DNA from: Fulvia fulva | Taxonomy: Eukaryota > Ascomycota > Dothideomycetes > Mycosphaerellales > Mycosphaerellaceae | Direction of reading: 5' to 3' | NCBI RefSeq assembly: GCF_020509005.1 | Contig: NC_063015.1 | Location: 1,116,001 to 1,180,000, forward strand | Length of the DNA: 64,000 bases | Shown here: positions 11,035 to 22,612 of the stretch, one piece after another | Numbering within the stretch: the first letter of the stretch is position 1 | How the letters are laid out: every line of letters begins with the position of its first letter | Position numbers and translations under genes: made by a program | The notes under the pieces: generated by a model | Databases searched by the model: none | What the model was told of the DNA's origin: nothing | Seen by the model: the letters and a program-made list of their open reading frames with translations, nothing else

Positions 11035-14000
11035 GCCGACCAGCAATATGATTTGAGCGAGCGAGCGAGCGACACGAAGCATTTACAGATCAAGGATGAG
11101 ATCTCGTACTGGGAGCCAGACGGCTACGACTATGTATCGGTAGAGTTGGACACCTCAGCGGACTTTTGCATAGCATGGGAGGAATTTGTTTTAGCAAGCG
11201 AGGAGTTGTGGGAAGTTTAGCATCAGCATCATCACGAAATGACAGAACTATCATGAAGTCATTTGCAAGTCTCCACTACAATTTCCATGAGTCGCAATGC
11301 GATATCTCGTATACCTGAAGTCCCACAATCAGCGCCTCCAAGCTTTCGGCTCTCACCACCTGAAGTCGGCTTAGAATTAGCCTTACCCACGGCGACACTT
11401 TCCAGAAGTGCCGTAGATCTGACACTAATGCAGGTACAATACTTCTCTGCATATCCCCGAAAGCCGCCAGCGTTCCGAGAGACGGTCAGCCTCGCGTTCG
11501 CAGACCAGATATGGCTTGGCGTTCCGGTGTAGGAGGGCCGAGGATAGCCGCGAGGCGTCAAGAGTTGACGACATTTATTTTTCACTTCTCCATATCTTCT
11601 CCACAGCTAGGGACACTTCGGTGTGGTTTGGCGTGACCTGGCGTGCGCTACGGTATGGAGATCCGAGATAGAGGTGAGACAGGTGGGGGCGTGAGAGGTT
11701 GAGTTTGGTTGGAGTGATGAGGTGTTGTCTTGGCGGAGGGTGTAAGGTAAGGTGGTGGGAAGGAGATCTTGATGACAACTACGAGGTTTGATGTCGATGC
11801 ACGTTTCTCTGAGCCTCGACTTGAGGACTTGTTGGGAGAATTGCAGTAGAGTTATCATGTTGCATTCCGTACTGGACAGATGTCGGGAGATGGTCGCTCT
11901 CGGCGCAATCATAGCGTCGGGTCATGCTCTTGAGATCGATGTCGTGCGAGCGACTAGACCTTCGACTGGAGAGACTGTCTCCAGACGTACTTGTGTTCGA
12001 CGACGCCTCAACATTGCGTACATGTCGAAGGGTAGGCGAGGGTTGGGTCCATTGCCATTGATCATTTGATCAACACATATGGTATCCCAAGTGGCAGCGA
12101 TTCAGGTCTTGTCAAGCAGAGTACAATTCTCCTCAGGCACTTGAGGCTTTGCTATCAGGTTTTCTGACAAACTGAATATCTGGCTGGTGTCCATTGTAAG
12201 ATGATCGAGACATAGTCTCCTTCGACAAAGTCAGCGATGACGCTCCGGAGATGTCTTCCCATAGCTTCTTGTACCACGTTGAGCACAGTAGTCTGCCTCT
12301 TCTGTGCGACTGGAAGCACGACTGCCCCGAGCCTTAAGATGCCGGCCAAGGGATGCCTTTTCATGCCCTGTGATCCTCACCACCATGAAGTCAGCATACA
12401 AGACTCTCGTATTTCGTTTGGAGCTCTTGCCCCGAAGGAGCATGGCTTTGCAAGTCTGCAATGCTGGTAGTCGCTGCAAGAGCTTTGTATTTGCGATTTA
12501 GTGTTCTCCCTCCTCTCTTTGCAGGTTTGCTGTCCAGAAGTACTCTTCGACCCTGTGAGCATGCTTGTTCAAGCTAGGTATTAGCAGGGCTTGCATCTTC
12601 CACTTTTTCTCGGAGCTCGCAGTCAAGAAGAACAACAGCGTTGTCGTAAATTCTGACGGTTTCGGCAGTTGATTGACAGCAGCTACACTGAGTCGATCGA
12701 AGGAGACTGGGAGAGATGAGACGGCTGTGATTGTTCCCCTCCGACAGTCGTCCAGAACTGTGGTGTCCGTTGCGTTCCGCCTGGAAAGAGATAAGTAAAC
12801 CATGGATCCACATTGCCTGAGGTTCATGTCTCATGGGCTGCCCGTGTACTCTCCCGAGCTGCGTTATAACTTCCTCTCCATCGGACACAGATCATCCATA
12901 TCATATTGCCTTGCCATGGGTTGCTCGAGAACCTGCTTCAAGACGACCTCTTTCTTCTGCATCGCTTACAGCGGATCTCTCTCTGCCTGAGTGCTCTGTT
13001 TTCCGTAGTCTTATGGCACACTTTGCTCTTCTTGTGTCGTTCCATGCGTCGTGTCGTAGTATCTGGAGATGACTGTCTCTTCCTGTGGAGCACATCTGGG
13101 TAGCTGCTTTGCTGTCCGCGTTCCCACCCTGTCCTTCGAAGCCAACATCGAACGGCTCTCGGCAGTGTAGTCGGTGCATAGTGGCAATCCTCGTACATCG
13201 TGTCTTAATGAGCTTTTGTATGCATACTCTTTCCCTCTCGCCTCGTTGATCTTCCTGCAAAGACGGCCGTCTTCAAGGCGTAGGGCTCTCTCCAAGTCTC
13301 GACCATTAAGCGTACCCGGTACCTTTGCTGTCTGAGGTGCGAGCTGCACAGTCTCTTGCTTCCCTTCATCAAGTGCACTACCCACTTGGGATATCGTGGG
13401 AAACGCGGAGGTGTCTGAAGAGCCATGCTCAACTCTTTTGGTATGTGAGCGCTTGCGCCACGAGTCTAGGTCACTGCTCTGATTCTCTTCATCTCCTTCG
13501 TTCCAGAGTAACCTGCTATGTCTCCAAACTCAGAGGTACTACTTCGTGTGGCGAAGTATGTTGCAGCGACACGATCCCTCTCACACCTACTGTGCTTCTG
13601 CCGCTCCACATTCGCCTTCAAACCTCCAACTTCTTGTCTTAGGACTTCACTGCGTGCCCTGGCGCTGTGGCTCTCGCGACTGATACAGAGTCGGAGATCG
13701 CTGGAGATTGGTGGAGATGGGAGTCCTGTGACTGTGGCCTTACGAAAGACTTTCGGAGCTGTCGTGGGTTCCGCAATCTGTGCTAGACGTGCAAACTACG
13801 CAGGTCTTTGATCTCTTCTCGTAAATTGTGGCTGCTGGCTCGTACATTCGTCGCTTCTTTCCTAAGGCACATTGTCAGATATCTTTCTTCCACACACCCG
13901 AAGCTCTTGCAACACCAAATGATTCGTGTGCTGTTCGTCCTCTTTCTACGCCGCTGTCACACTCAAGGACACTGACTCGGTAGTGAAGGCGATCTTCAGT

Positions 14001-16180
14001 CTTCGTAGTCGGCGGTGCTCTTGCTCTCGGAGCGAGTGCAAGGCCATACGTCGCTCTGTGAGGGAATCAATGTCTGGTGATCTGGTTGAATGTGATCTGG
14101 TGTCAGTATCCCAGTCTTGCGGTCTTTCTGTGACATGAGAGCCATTCAATGGTCATGCCATATACGCTGTCTCATCTGATATCTCCCGACTCCGCGGCCA
14201 ACTTCTATTATCCTGCGCTCGGAGTGGTGAGATATTCGGGGCCTTGCCTTCACCTCCCAGCATCGTAGAGTCCGCTGATCGTCCACACTGCTCTTGCAAG
14301 CTTCTTCTTCAATCCTTGACCTCGTCGTAAAGCGTCATGTTGAGCGCCTCTCTTGGTCCTCACAGTGGCAAACAGCCTTGCTGATGCAGATCGCTCTTGT
14401 GCTCTGTCGGGCGCATGGTTCAGAGGTTATCGCAGTGATGATACCCTTCCCTCGAAAAGCGTCTCTTACAGACTTGGACTCTTTTTCTGGTGTCCTTCCT
14501 CCACAGGATCCTCGGCTCCTTTGTTACGTCCAATTCGAGATGTGACCTTCATTATCCCTTGCGTCGCTTATCGTGGTGGTGCCGTGGAGATTGAAGCTGC
14601 GTGGTATGCGGAAGTCCTTGCGGAGATATCCTCCATTCGGTTGACCTCCATGGCAACGCGTGGAACGCGAATGTCGTGTCATCTCTACCATCTCTACCAT
14701 CTGTACCATCTCAAAAGTGTGCTGTCTGTTGATGTCGACAGGCTTCTTGGTGGCGTGGCCGTCTATTCGCATGCGTCCAGCATCTCCAAAGATGCTATGG
14801 CTGGGCTCTTCGACTGGTACTGGGGCTTGGCCATCTCGGTGGCGAAGAGAGAATGTTGTAGTCGCTGATTCTGTGACCCGCCGTGATGTTGCCGCCGCTA
14901 TGCGTCTCGCCCTCGTCCTGAGGTTGTCATGCGGCGCAGCCTGCCATTTGTGAAGGCTTGGAGGCCGTGGCTCTGCGCACTCCTGTCGTCTCTTCGTAGA
15001 TGGAGGAGAGGCTATCAGGGTGTTTGTCGAGTTTGGGCTTCTTGATATCGTGATCAAGGCCTCGATGATGCTTGTAGGAGGTTGCTGTGGGCGCCCGAAG
15101 CCTGCTGCCGTGGCAGCTCATGTCGTTGCCGCCGTGGAACTGAATGCTCCGGAGCCACCTCGTTGGTGAATGGACTGCGCTCGCCCTTCGTATGGCGGTG
15201 TTGCGCTGCGAGCAGCAAATCGCTTCGGTTATAGAAGATGTGTTGAGGCTGATAGGCTCTGGCATGACATGTCGACGCTCGGGGAAGGATATGCGGAAGA
15301 TTCTTCGTCTGGCTCTACGACACAGTGGCGACTGCAACAGTGGCTCTGGCATTAGCTCTCCTCCATTCACGCCTACCTGATATAGCTACTGTGTCTCTGA
15401 CGCTTGCGCTGTTGCTCGATGAGGATGTGGATGCTCTATTTCTTGCGCGCTCGAGTATGCGCTGGGTTGAGGAGTATCATCGGTGGCGTTCCTGCCCAGA
15501 GCGTTGCCGTTGCACTGAGAGACGGCCGCAGACTCATTCATCTGCTATTGTCTTGCCTTACAGGGCTATACAGCCATATCTGACCGTCCCAATCGCATGT
15601 ACCATATAGGCGCTACCTATCCTGACCTCTGTGAGCCTCCCCCGCCGTGTTGTAGGCATGTCGTGCGCCTGTGTGGATCGTGGCGAGGCCGGAGGGCAGT
15701 CGCGAGCTGCTTGGCGGAGGTTCTCAGACGCCGCTTGAGCTTGCCAGACTTTCTGACCAACACCACCTTCCTCACAGCCTCACACATCACCAACACCAAC
15801 ACAACATGGACACGCCGCCGCTCATACACTCGCGGAGCAGTATCTGCATGCTCTTGCGGTCATTTTCCGCCATTATACGTCCAATTTGAGCCCGGGGCGG
15901 AGGAGCGACAGCCGATCGAGGCAGCGGCTTCCGACTCCCTCAGCTGCCACCCTCACCACACTTTCCTCCCTACACAACCACACCTTCCACATATGACTAC
16001 AACAACATCTCGCGCTTGCAGAGCAACCTCATGAGCTACTTTGGTGTGTATCTTGAGCGGTATGCTCGTGTGTGGGTATTAACGAGCAGGTGAGGCCAAA
16101 GGCACCTCCGCCAGCCAGCGCAGCGTGAGCTGCCATATCGCACCACACCTACTCACAACGACGACAACAGCATCTCACAC
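11035..16180. other. Gene-poor stretch with minus-strand coding-like remnants
   Basis: No complete gene can be supported. On the minus strand, frames at about 13640-13010 read like one protein interrupted by shifts: a charged helical part (RQEVGGLKANVERQKHSRCE) followed in another frame by NGRDLERALRLEDGRLCRKI. A further minus frame at 15057-14524 contains a short MVEM repeat. These look like pieces of an eroded gene or mobile element, but no diagnostic domain is visible. Confidence 0.35.
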
Positions 16181-16236
16181 CTTCACAGAAGCTTCTCAAC
16201 AGTATCATCATACTTATGAGAAGCTTCTGTGTGAAG
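16181..16236. repeat. Isolated inverted repeat (hairpin)
   Basis: The left arm at 16181-16198 (CTTCACAGAAGCTTCTCA) is matched by the right arm at 16217-16236, which is its exact reverse complement except for two extra bases. The loop is 18 bases. Each arm carries the AAGCTT core. It lies in no gene. A cruciform-forming site, or the trace of a short foldback insertion, would fit. Confidence 0.7.
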
Positions 16237-17070
16237 GACATGCGCTCGTACACAGCCGCCGTCGAGTGACATGGCCGAGACCAGCGACCGAGCTCACCAT
16301 ATCACCGGCCTGCGCCAGCGACAGTGAGGTGTAGGGACAGTACGACACCCACAACACCTTACGAGAGGCTTCATCCCACTGACAAGATGCGTCTAGGTCC
16401 ATGATACCTGCCACCACCCTCGCCGATACCGTCCAGCAGCCGCCGCCGCCAAACGACCGGATCCGGCGAAGGCACGACCGACCATACCACGCCCACGACG
16501 ACACCAATGGCACCGCGACTGCACGTGTACGAACAATTACACCGATATCAAGCCTCCACCTGCTATTGCAGCATCTCCAGACCACATCATCGTCGCCATG
16601 CTCATGGAGGTGCGGACTTGGGCATACGACAAAGCGGTCTCGAGAAGCGAGGCTGGCAAGACTTCGAGACAATGGGATACCCTCGCCTCGAGCTTGAAAG
16701 ACCTCTCAAAGGCCTCGGACAAGAGATGGGCAGATCAGAATACCACAACATCATGGTCGACATGTTGCCAAAGGTATGGTACAGGTCTCACGTGACGAGC
16801 ATATCCCCGCTTCAGGTCAGGATATCCCAATCAGAGGCGACGATGACACCTCTTCTTGGCCACGGACAACGATGATGGACAACGGAGCAGCAAGAGACGG
16901 CGCTGTCTCGAGCGGATACCCCACCGACATCATGCCGTCACCACGAAGACTGCCTTGGTAGATTCTGGTGGCGGTGAGATGTCGTGGGCGAGGGGGTGGG
17001 CCAGCATGTTTCCATATTGCTGTGAGCCGTAATTCCCAGTTCCGCAGCGCTCATCTGCGATGCCGTCGTC

Positions 17071-18312
17071 TTGATGACTACTCTTGGTAGTCTCTTGCGG
17101 CGATGACTTTTCGTATCTCCCCTGCTCTCCACACCCAAGCTTCCCATGCACACACCTTATCTCGATGTTTGGGCGGGCCCAGTGGCAATTGCTACTGGTG
17201 TGCTTGTAAGTCCCACTTCTTAGCCGTGATGACTACTCTTGGTAGTCTCTAGGTGATGGTCGGCAGGTCTGATTGACTACCTTGGTCGTCTCAGCTTGCA
17301 ACATCCTCCCTACCTCCCTCCCTCCCTCCAAGCACACTGTCTGGCTTTTCTCTTCTCGACGTTTGGGCGGGCCCAGTACCTCCACTGGCGAGCCGTAAGT
17401 CCCACTGCTCAACCTTGATGACTGCTCATGGCAGTCTCTCGGCCATAGCTGCAACTGATTGACTACCTTGGTCGTCTCAGCTTGCGACGTCTTCTCGTAC
17501 TGTCTCTCACCCCCCGGCTGACATGCCTATACCAGACCACGATCTACCTTCGGGCAGTCTCGGTTGGCATCGCCGTCCCCTTCCCTCAGCCTTGACCGCG
17601 AGCCTTAAGGCCGGTCGGTGATGTCCTCGTCTTCGACTTTCCGGCCTCAACGTCTGCCAGCAACAACACCACCGCACCAGCAGCACGACCTCATCGACCT
17701 TCAGCAACACGACCGCATCGACCTTTAGCAGCATGGCATCAACGACCTTGAGCAACACGACCTTGCTTACGACCTGGCTGAGCATTGCGGCTGCAACATT
17801 GAGACGAAAGTCCACCATCTTCATCGATGCAATGTCTGCAGTCGTAGGTTCATGACTCGCTCTGAACTGCTCGCCGCACAAACTTCACGACTTTGTTGGC
17901 ACTGCCCGGAACGGTCTGGGGCCAGTTGGGGTGGTAGAACACCTACGGGCCTCAATGCTGACGGAGCCAAGTCCTGCTTTCTCTTCGAGCTTGCAGGCTG
18001 GGTATGATGCTCGCCCATAAGACATCGTTGGCGGTTCGACTCCGCTTGCTGGCCTATCGCCAACTCATGAAGCCGCATCACCGTACATCTCCGGGTGTGC
18101 TGGCTGGTGGTGACACGAGAGCGACAATGTTCAGCCTCGTTGTCCTCGGTGGATTGGGTTCTTGGTGGGGATTTGAGGGACCCCTTCGGCTCGTGAAACC
18201 ACTCTTGAAGCACATCCTTGGATGTCTCTTGGTACTTGGTGGATCAGGACTTTGGCTGGCCTGAGGGTGTTTGGCTCATGAAACCACTTCTTGATGCACA
18301 TCTTCGAGATGT
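17071..18312. repeat. Hairpin repeat family, first block (core like GACTACTCTTGGTAGTC)
   Basis: Copies of the dyad lie at 17076-17092, 17231-17247, 17420-17436, 18212-18225 and 18298-18312, with imperfect copies at 17275-17290 and about 17462-17477. Around the first ones a longer unit of about 190 bp is duplicated; both copies carry TTTGGGCGGGCCCAGT at about 17168 and 17362. The arms vary but stay complementary: GACTAC/GTAGTC, GACTGC/GCAGTC, ACATCC/GGATGT, ACATCT/AGATGT. The text after the dyad is usually like TCTCTTGCGG. Confidence 0.7.
17621..18007 (+). pseudogene. C2H2-like zinc-finger fragment with one nonsense codon
   Basis: An ATG at 17621 opens a 129-codon frame with a single TAG at 17726-17728. 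Before the C-terminal part there is an 8-residue tandem motif (QQHDLIDL, QQHDRIDL, a broken copy, then EQHDLAYDL). In the broken copy the TAG stands where CAG is expected, a C to T change. After it come HCGCN and HRCNVCSRRF with later CWHC, giving C-x2-C pairs and flanking His in a spacing that resembles C2H2 fingers. The frame could be a decayed nucleic-acid-binding protein, perhaps from a mobile element. The assignment rests on short motifs only. Confidence 0.35.
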
Positions 18313-19434
18313 CTCTTGGTCTGTGGTGGATTGGGCTGGTATAGACTCCGTTGGTACTTTCTTACTCAGTTCGGCTCGACATCGTCGTCGCCGTTTGAGT
18401 TGCCCGCGGCGTGAAGTGGGTTCGGTTCGCAGCTCATACTTGCTGTGCTCTGGACCCAGACGGTGCGTCTGATTGTGTCCTCTCTTCCGTATTCCGTGGA
18501 GTCGGCCATACACCAAGGACGGCGTTTCTCTTGTCGACATCTTGCGTTCCTTCGAGCTGCGAGCCTTTCCGGCCGGTGTTTCTTTCCTGTCTCCGTTGCG
18601 ATCATTTCTTCCAACAGTCATCAGAGTGTGACATCCACGGAAGTCCTCTGGAAAGATGCCGGATGTCTCATTCCCGGCCTCCCCCTCCATCTCTGCCATC
18701 AGCACCGCACATTCACCACGGCCGCTTGTGTGACTGAGGCTTGACTTTCCTTGGAAGTCCCTTCTGATCCTGAGCGTGAGCTGCCACCCTCCGACCCTCC
18801 CGCCGCAATCCTCTTTCCACAGCCGGCACACTTGCCGTGAGCTTTTCGTACGGGTGCCATTCAACAACTGCACTCATCTGTCTTTGCCTTCTCGAAGAGC
18901 TTCCTTCCCCAAGCCGGACTTTTTGCCGATGCCGTCGTGTGCTCGGACGATGACCCTTTCCTTGAACACCCCTTGTTGATTTCTCCATCCCCTACTTTCA
19001 TCTTGCTGTCGGGAACTGTAGGCTCTTACTTGGTCGGGAACTTGTTGGCATTGCTGGAACTGTTGAGCGGCCTCTGTACTGCCCAAGGGGTACATGCTGG
19101 GTGGTGGTGGGACAATACTCAATTTCTTCGCCGCTGGCAACTTCATCGACTCAGACTCATGGCTACAAACGATCCGGCCACATCACGACAAGCTGAACAC
19201 TCTCCTCAGCAGCACACGGCTCATGATCGACAAACTGCCAGGACTCGCTGAGCGGTCTGGGCCAGAATCGCACCAAGGCCGACTGCTGTTCGCCGTCGCT
19301 GTCGATTGAGCTTGGAGAACACCATCAGCAACTTGACAGCTGTGTCGTTGTATGGGTGCACCTTCAACGGCTTTCGACGCTCGTCGCCACCTGATCGGTA
19401 CCCTCTGCACTGCGGGCTGCCTTGTCGCGAGGCA

Positions 19435-19582
19435 GAGGAAAGAAGTTCCTCCTCGAATCGGTTCCGTACACCACGACGTGCGGCGGACGAGGGAAAGGAC
19501 GACCGCGCTGCTCGACCTGCAGTAAAGGAAAGAAGTTCCTTGCCGGACATGAGCGGCATGACAACCAGGGAAAGAAGTTCCT
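19435..19582 (+). repeat. Triplicated GGAAAGAAGTTCCT motif with hairpin arms
   Basis: The 14-base motif occurs at 19437-19450, 19527-19540 and 19569-19582. The spacings, 90 and 42, are multiples of three, so a plus-strand frame from 19422 reads GKKFL three times, with CSTCSKGKKFLAGHERH forming a C-x2-C...H-x2-H pattern. At DNA level each copy is also a foldback around AGAAG: arms GAGGAA/TTCCTC in the first and AAGGAA/TTCCTT in the second. Whether selection acts on the peptide or the foldback is unclear. No complete gene surrounds it. Confidence 0.6.
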
Positions 19583-19756
19583 CGCGCTGTCTGACATCGA
19601 CACGGCTCACCATTGGTCTCGAGGCCGACCGGAAACCTTTGGCTTTCAGCACGGCGTGAGCTCTTCGTGGCCGCCCGGTATTGGGCTTCCATCCCTCCTC
19701 CTCATCACCGTTCGCCGCTTTCACTTCCGCACCATCTCCAAGCCGGCACGCGAGCT

Positions 19757-20150
19757 GTAGACTACCTTGGTGGTCTTATGCCGTGCCGTGAGCTCATTGT
19801 CCTTCCCCTTCAGTCTTGATTGTTGTTCCACCATGGCCAGTAATGCTTGATGATGTCCTTGGACGTCTCTCGCAAAGCTGCGTGCCAAATGGTCTATCGT
19901 TGCCCCATGGCCTCCTTCCCAGATGGCCGGCAGGACTTGGTGACTACCTTGGTAGACCCTTGCGATGCCGTGTGCCTGCCTCTTGTGCCCCTTCCTTCCA
20001 CCCCTCCCCTCCACGGCCGGCAGGGCTTGATCGACTACTCCGAAGGTCTCTTGCGATGCCGCGTGCCAATCACCTTCCACTCATCCATCCTGCCCAGATA
20101 CGGCCGGCTGCACTTGATGACTACCTTGGTAGACTCTCGTGCGCCGTGTG
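19757..20150. repeat. Hairpin repeat family, second block: five units of about 88 bp
   Basis: Units begin near 19757, 19841, 19930, 20022 and 20109. Each carries a dyad related to GACTACCTTGGTAGTC followed by text like TTGCGATGCCGTGTGCC and ending near GGCCGGC. Arms include GACTACC/GGTGGTC (19760-19775, one G-T pair) and GATGTCC/GGACGTC (19852-19867, one G-T pair). A plus frame reads repeating LDDYLGRL-like text, but unit lengths are not all multiples of three. Spacing is regular enough to call this a tandem array related to the 17.07-18.31 kb block. Confidence 0.7.
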
Positions 20151-20699
20151 CCAAGTGTATCCATCCCCACTCGACTTTCACCAATGCTGTGCATCCTCTG
20201 GGATATGCTATGGACATAGCTGACATTACGACCACTCATGGTATCTGGCGGAGGACACTGGCTGTTGGCTCGTGGGCAAGACTTTTGTGGTATGTCCCTC
20301 TTCATCCCTCGCCTTCGTCGTTCCTCGCTAACCTCTTCCAGATGGCATCGCTGAAGCAAAACAACAGGACAGCTCGTGGAGGGCTTTGGCATATCAGGAG
20401 GACTTTGGCGCTGGACTCCGCACATGTTGCACTGCGGCATAGTCGACTTGGATGATGTGGAACTCTTCAAGGTGGAACTCTCTCCTGGGACCGGATCACG
20501 CTGCTTGCTGTGTGTTGGAATGAGGCCTGGTGGAGGACCGAATCATGGAAGGCTAGGAATTCTGTTTGTATCATCTCTTCTTTGTCGTCTTTACGCTTGC
20601 ACGTTCTGCATTGCAGATGGACCCAGACCGACGTTTTGCTCTTCGTATATGCGCTGACGGCGACTGAGCCCTACCTCTAGGTCCTGCTGCCGCCGTCCA

Positions 20700-20990
20700 C
20701 GCTGCTTTCAAGCTCTCTTCCTCAATTCACACGGTCTAGGCCCATCCACCCTTGCAGGAACGCTGGCGTATGAAGAACGCACTCATCCAGTCCATCTCTT
20801 TGCCCCTTGGACTTCGTCACGGTCCATTTTTGCCTTAAGCTCTCTTCCTCAACTCTTGCCCCATCGACTGTCCGACCATGGAGGAAACGCTGCCATAACT
20901 CTTTTAGTCTGGCGTCATAGCTGTGCTCGCCCGCCTAGGACTTATGCCTTCGTTCCTGCTCTTCCTTCTAGCTCTTTCTCGAGTTCCAGT
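20700..20990. repeat. Short tandem duplication, about 127-bp period
   Basis: AAGCTCTCTTCCTCAA occurs at about 20709 and 20838, with a weaker third copy near 20969. Copies one and two are each followed 35-50 bp later by text like GGA(A)ACGCTG. The region is otherwise without a supported gene. Confidence 0.45.
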
Positions 20991-22083
20991 GGTATGATCT
21001 GCCATTACTTCGCATGGAGGATTCGGTAAACATGAGGCAGTCTCCTATTTCGCTCTGTGATCCTGGGATCGTCACCGCTCTTTCGCCTTGCCCTCACTCG
21101 TACATGCGCTGAGCTGTAGGGTACCTTGGAAGACACGCTATGCTGATATTGTCTCGCGCGCCACGGCCTCCTTCTACCTCCGGACCTTTTTCCTGTCTCG
21201 GAGACTATGCCGTGCTCTTGCCGTTCCCTTGACTGTTTGTGCACGTTGCTTCGCTCAAGACCTACTGCGCTGATGACCACATCGGGCTGTGGGGTGCCTG
21301 GCCAGCTTCGGCATGGCGATATCGACACGATTGCCATCGCGCGTCCTGCAGCGCTTGCGCTCACGATTGCACGTGTGTTTGCTGAGGTGGTCACTCAGAC
21401 TGGCACCATGGAGTAGCAAACATAACTGGGATGTGCCACCCTGACTGTCCTGGCTCAGGCGGGTTCGTGCTGTGGGTGCTGGCTGACGCTTTCCGTGCTC
21501 TCCCGGTGGCGCCCACAACAGCTCTGTCGTATATTGTCCTTCACTTTCGTGTTCTCCATGGCATGTCGCGCCCGTGAAGGTGTTTACGCTAGCCAACATG
21601 ACGGTATGGCTGACCCACGGTGTAGTATTTGCTCGCCCCAGCTATTCCCGCTGCCCTCAGCGCTTCCATCTTCTTTCAATCGCCCCATTCGCTCCGTCTC
21701 TATCGTCTCTGCGGCCTCGTGGTACGCGTCGCTCTCTTGGAATGTTGTTGTTGGCGAAATGTGCGGAAATTCGGAGGAGAGCAAGCGGGAGCTCGGAGGC
21801 ATTGGACGCTACAAGGAGCTCGGTGATTGCTACAACATGGCAGAGCTGCTTATCAGGTACGTGAAGAAGGTACTCAAGGTATGTGTCAACGTCGCTGACC
21901 TCGCCAACCGCATCACGAAGCTCGGGACCCTACGATATTCACGAAACAACCACGGCTCACACACGAATCTCACGGCCAAAAATCTCCTTTCTCGAAGATA
22001 TAAACACTACACGAAGCACACTCTCTCCATCTCCATCTCCTCGCCCTCTCCTCTCCCTCCGAACCCATCTCTCCTCTCTCAAA
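20991..22083. other. Spacer without supported genes
   Basis: Open frames on both strands overlap and change phase; none shows a domain. The last 70 bases carry a GATATAAAC box and a long CT tract running into an ATG at 22084, which looks like a fungal core promoter. That plus-strand frame (58 residues, Pro/Ser-rich) stops at 22260 and overlaps the minus-strand candidate at 22109-22357. Confidence 0.35.
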
Positions 22084-22108
22084 ATGTCGAAATACGCCCG
22101 AAGGCCCC

Positions 22109-22357
22109 CTACTCCTCCCGCTTCATCTCCTTCACCATCTCCACCAAGCCTTGTGGTGGCAGGTCCGCCAAGATCTCCTTCACGCCGCCGTGGCAGCCAG
22201 ACAGTCCCAATGGGCTCGCCTGAGCGAGCGGGCGCCATGGGATTGGCAGAGGGTAGTTGATGTGGCCGAAGCCAGGCCAGCGCAAGACGGCGAGCTGGTG
22301 GCGCTCTTTGGAGAGTTCGAGGAGGCGCATCTGAGCGAGCAGGGCGATGGCCGACAT
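22109..22357 (-). CDS. Small hypothetical protein (82 aa)
   Basis: The frame starts at an ATG in strong context (CAGCACCACCATGTCGGCC) and encodes 82 residues with a helical, Leu-rich start (MSAIALLAQMRLLELSKERH) and a Lys/Glu-rich end. No signal peptide, membrane span or known motif is visible. A plus-strand frame at 22084-22260 with its own promoter-like leader overlaps it, so only one is likely real. The composition and CA-rich leader resemble other small genes of this window. Treat as a candidate. Confidence 0.4.
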   Translation of the reverse strand: MSAIALLAQMRLLELSKERHQLAVLRWPGFGHINYPLPIPWRPLAQASPLGLSGCHGGVKEILADLPPQGLVEMVKEMKREE

Positions 22358-22612
22358 GGTGGTGCTGTGCGATTGTGGTTTGCTTTGGCTCTGTTGGCTT
22401 TGTTTGGTATGTTTGGTATGATGGAGCGCGGTTGGGTTGGTGGTGCAGGAAAGCAGCAAGCATATCGTGAAAGTGGCGGGGACAACGGTAACGGCTTCAG
22501 GATACACGTCATGGAGAGCAAACACAAATGAGAGAACACGGTTGATGCGTCAAGAATGGGCACTTCGATACACTCAACTATTGTCAACAACTACCGCCAT
22601 GTTGCTACTTCT

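Noticed and set aside
18029..18062. tRNA-like T-arm (GGTTCGACTCC)
   Set aside because: No acceptor, D or anticodon stem can be folded around it.
17000..20150. CRISPR-like array
   Set aside because: Repeats are variable, spacers are themselves repetitive, and the genome is fungal; no Cas genes.
19847..20455. 202-codon plus-strand frame over the 88-bp tandem array
   Set aside because: Unit lengths are not all multiples of three, so the repeated text falls in different phases; the open frame is likely incidental.
22084..22260. 58-residue Pro/Ser-rich plus-strand frame with a promoter-like leader
   Set aside because: It conflicts with the minus-strand candidate and has only low-complexity protein text; kept as an alternative rather than a feature.
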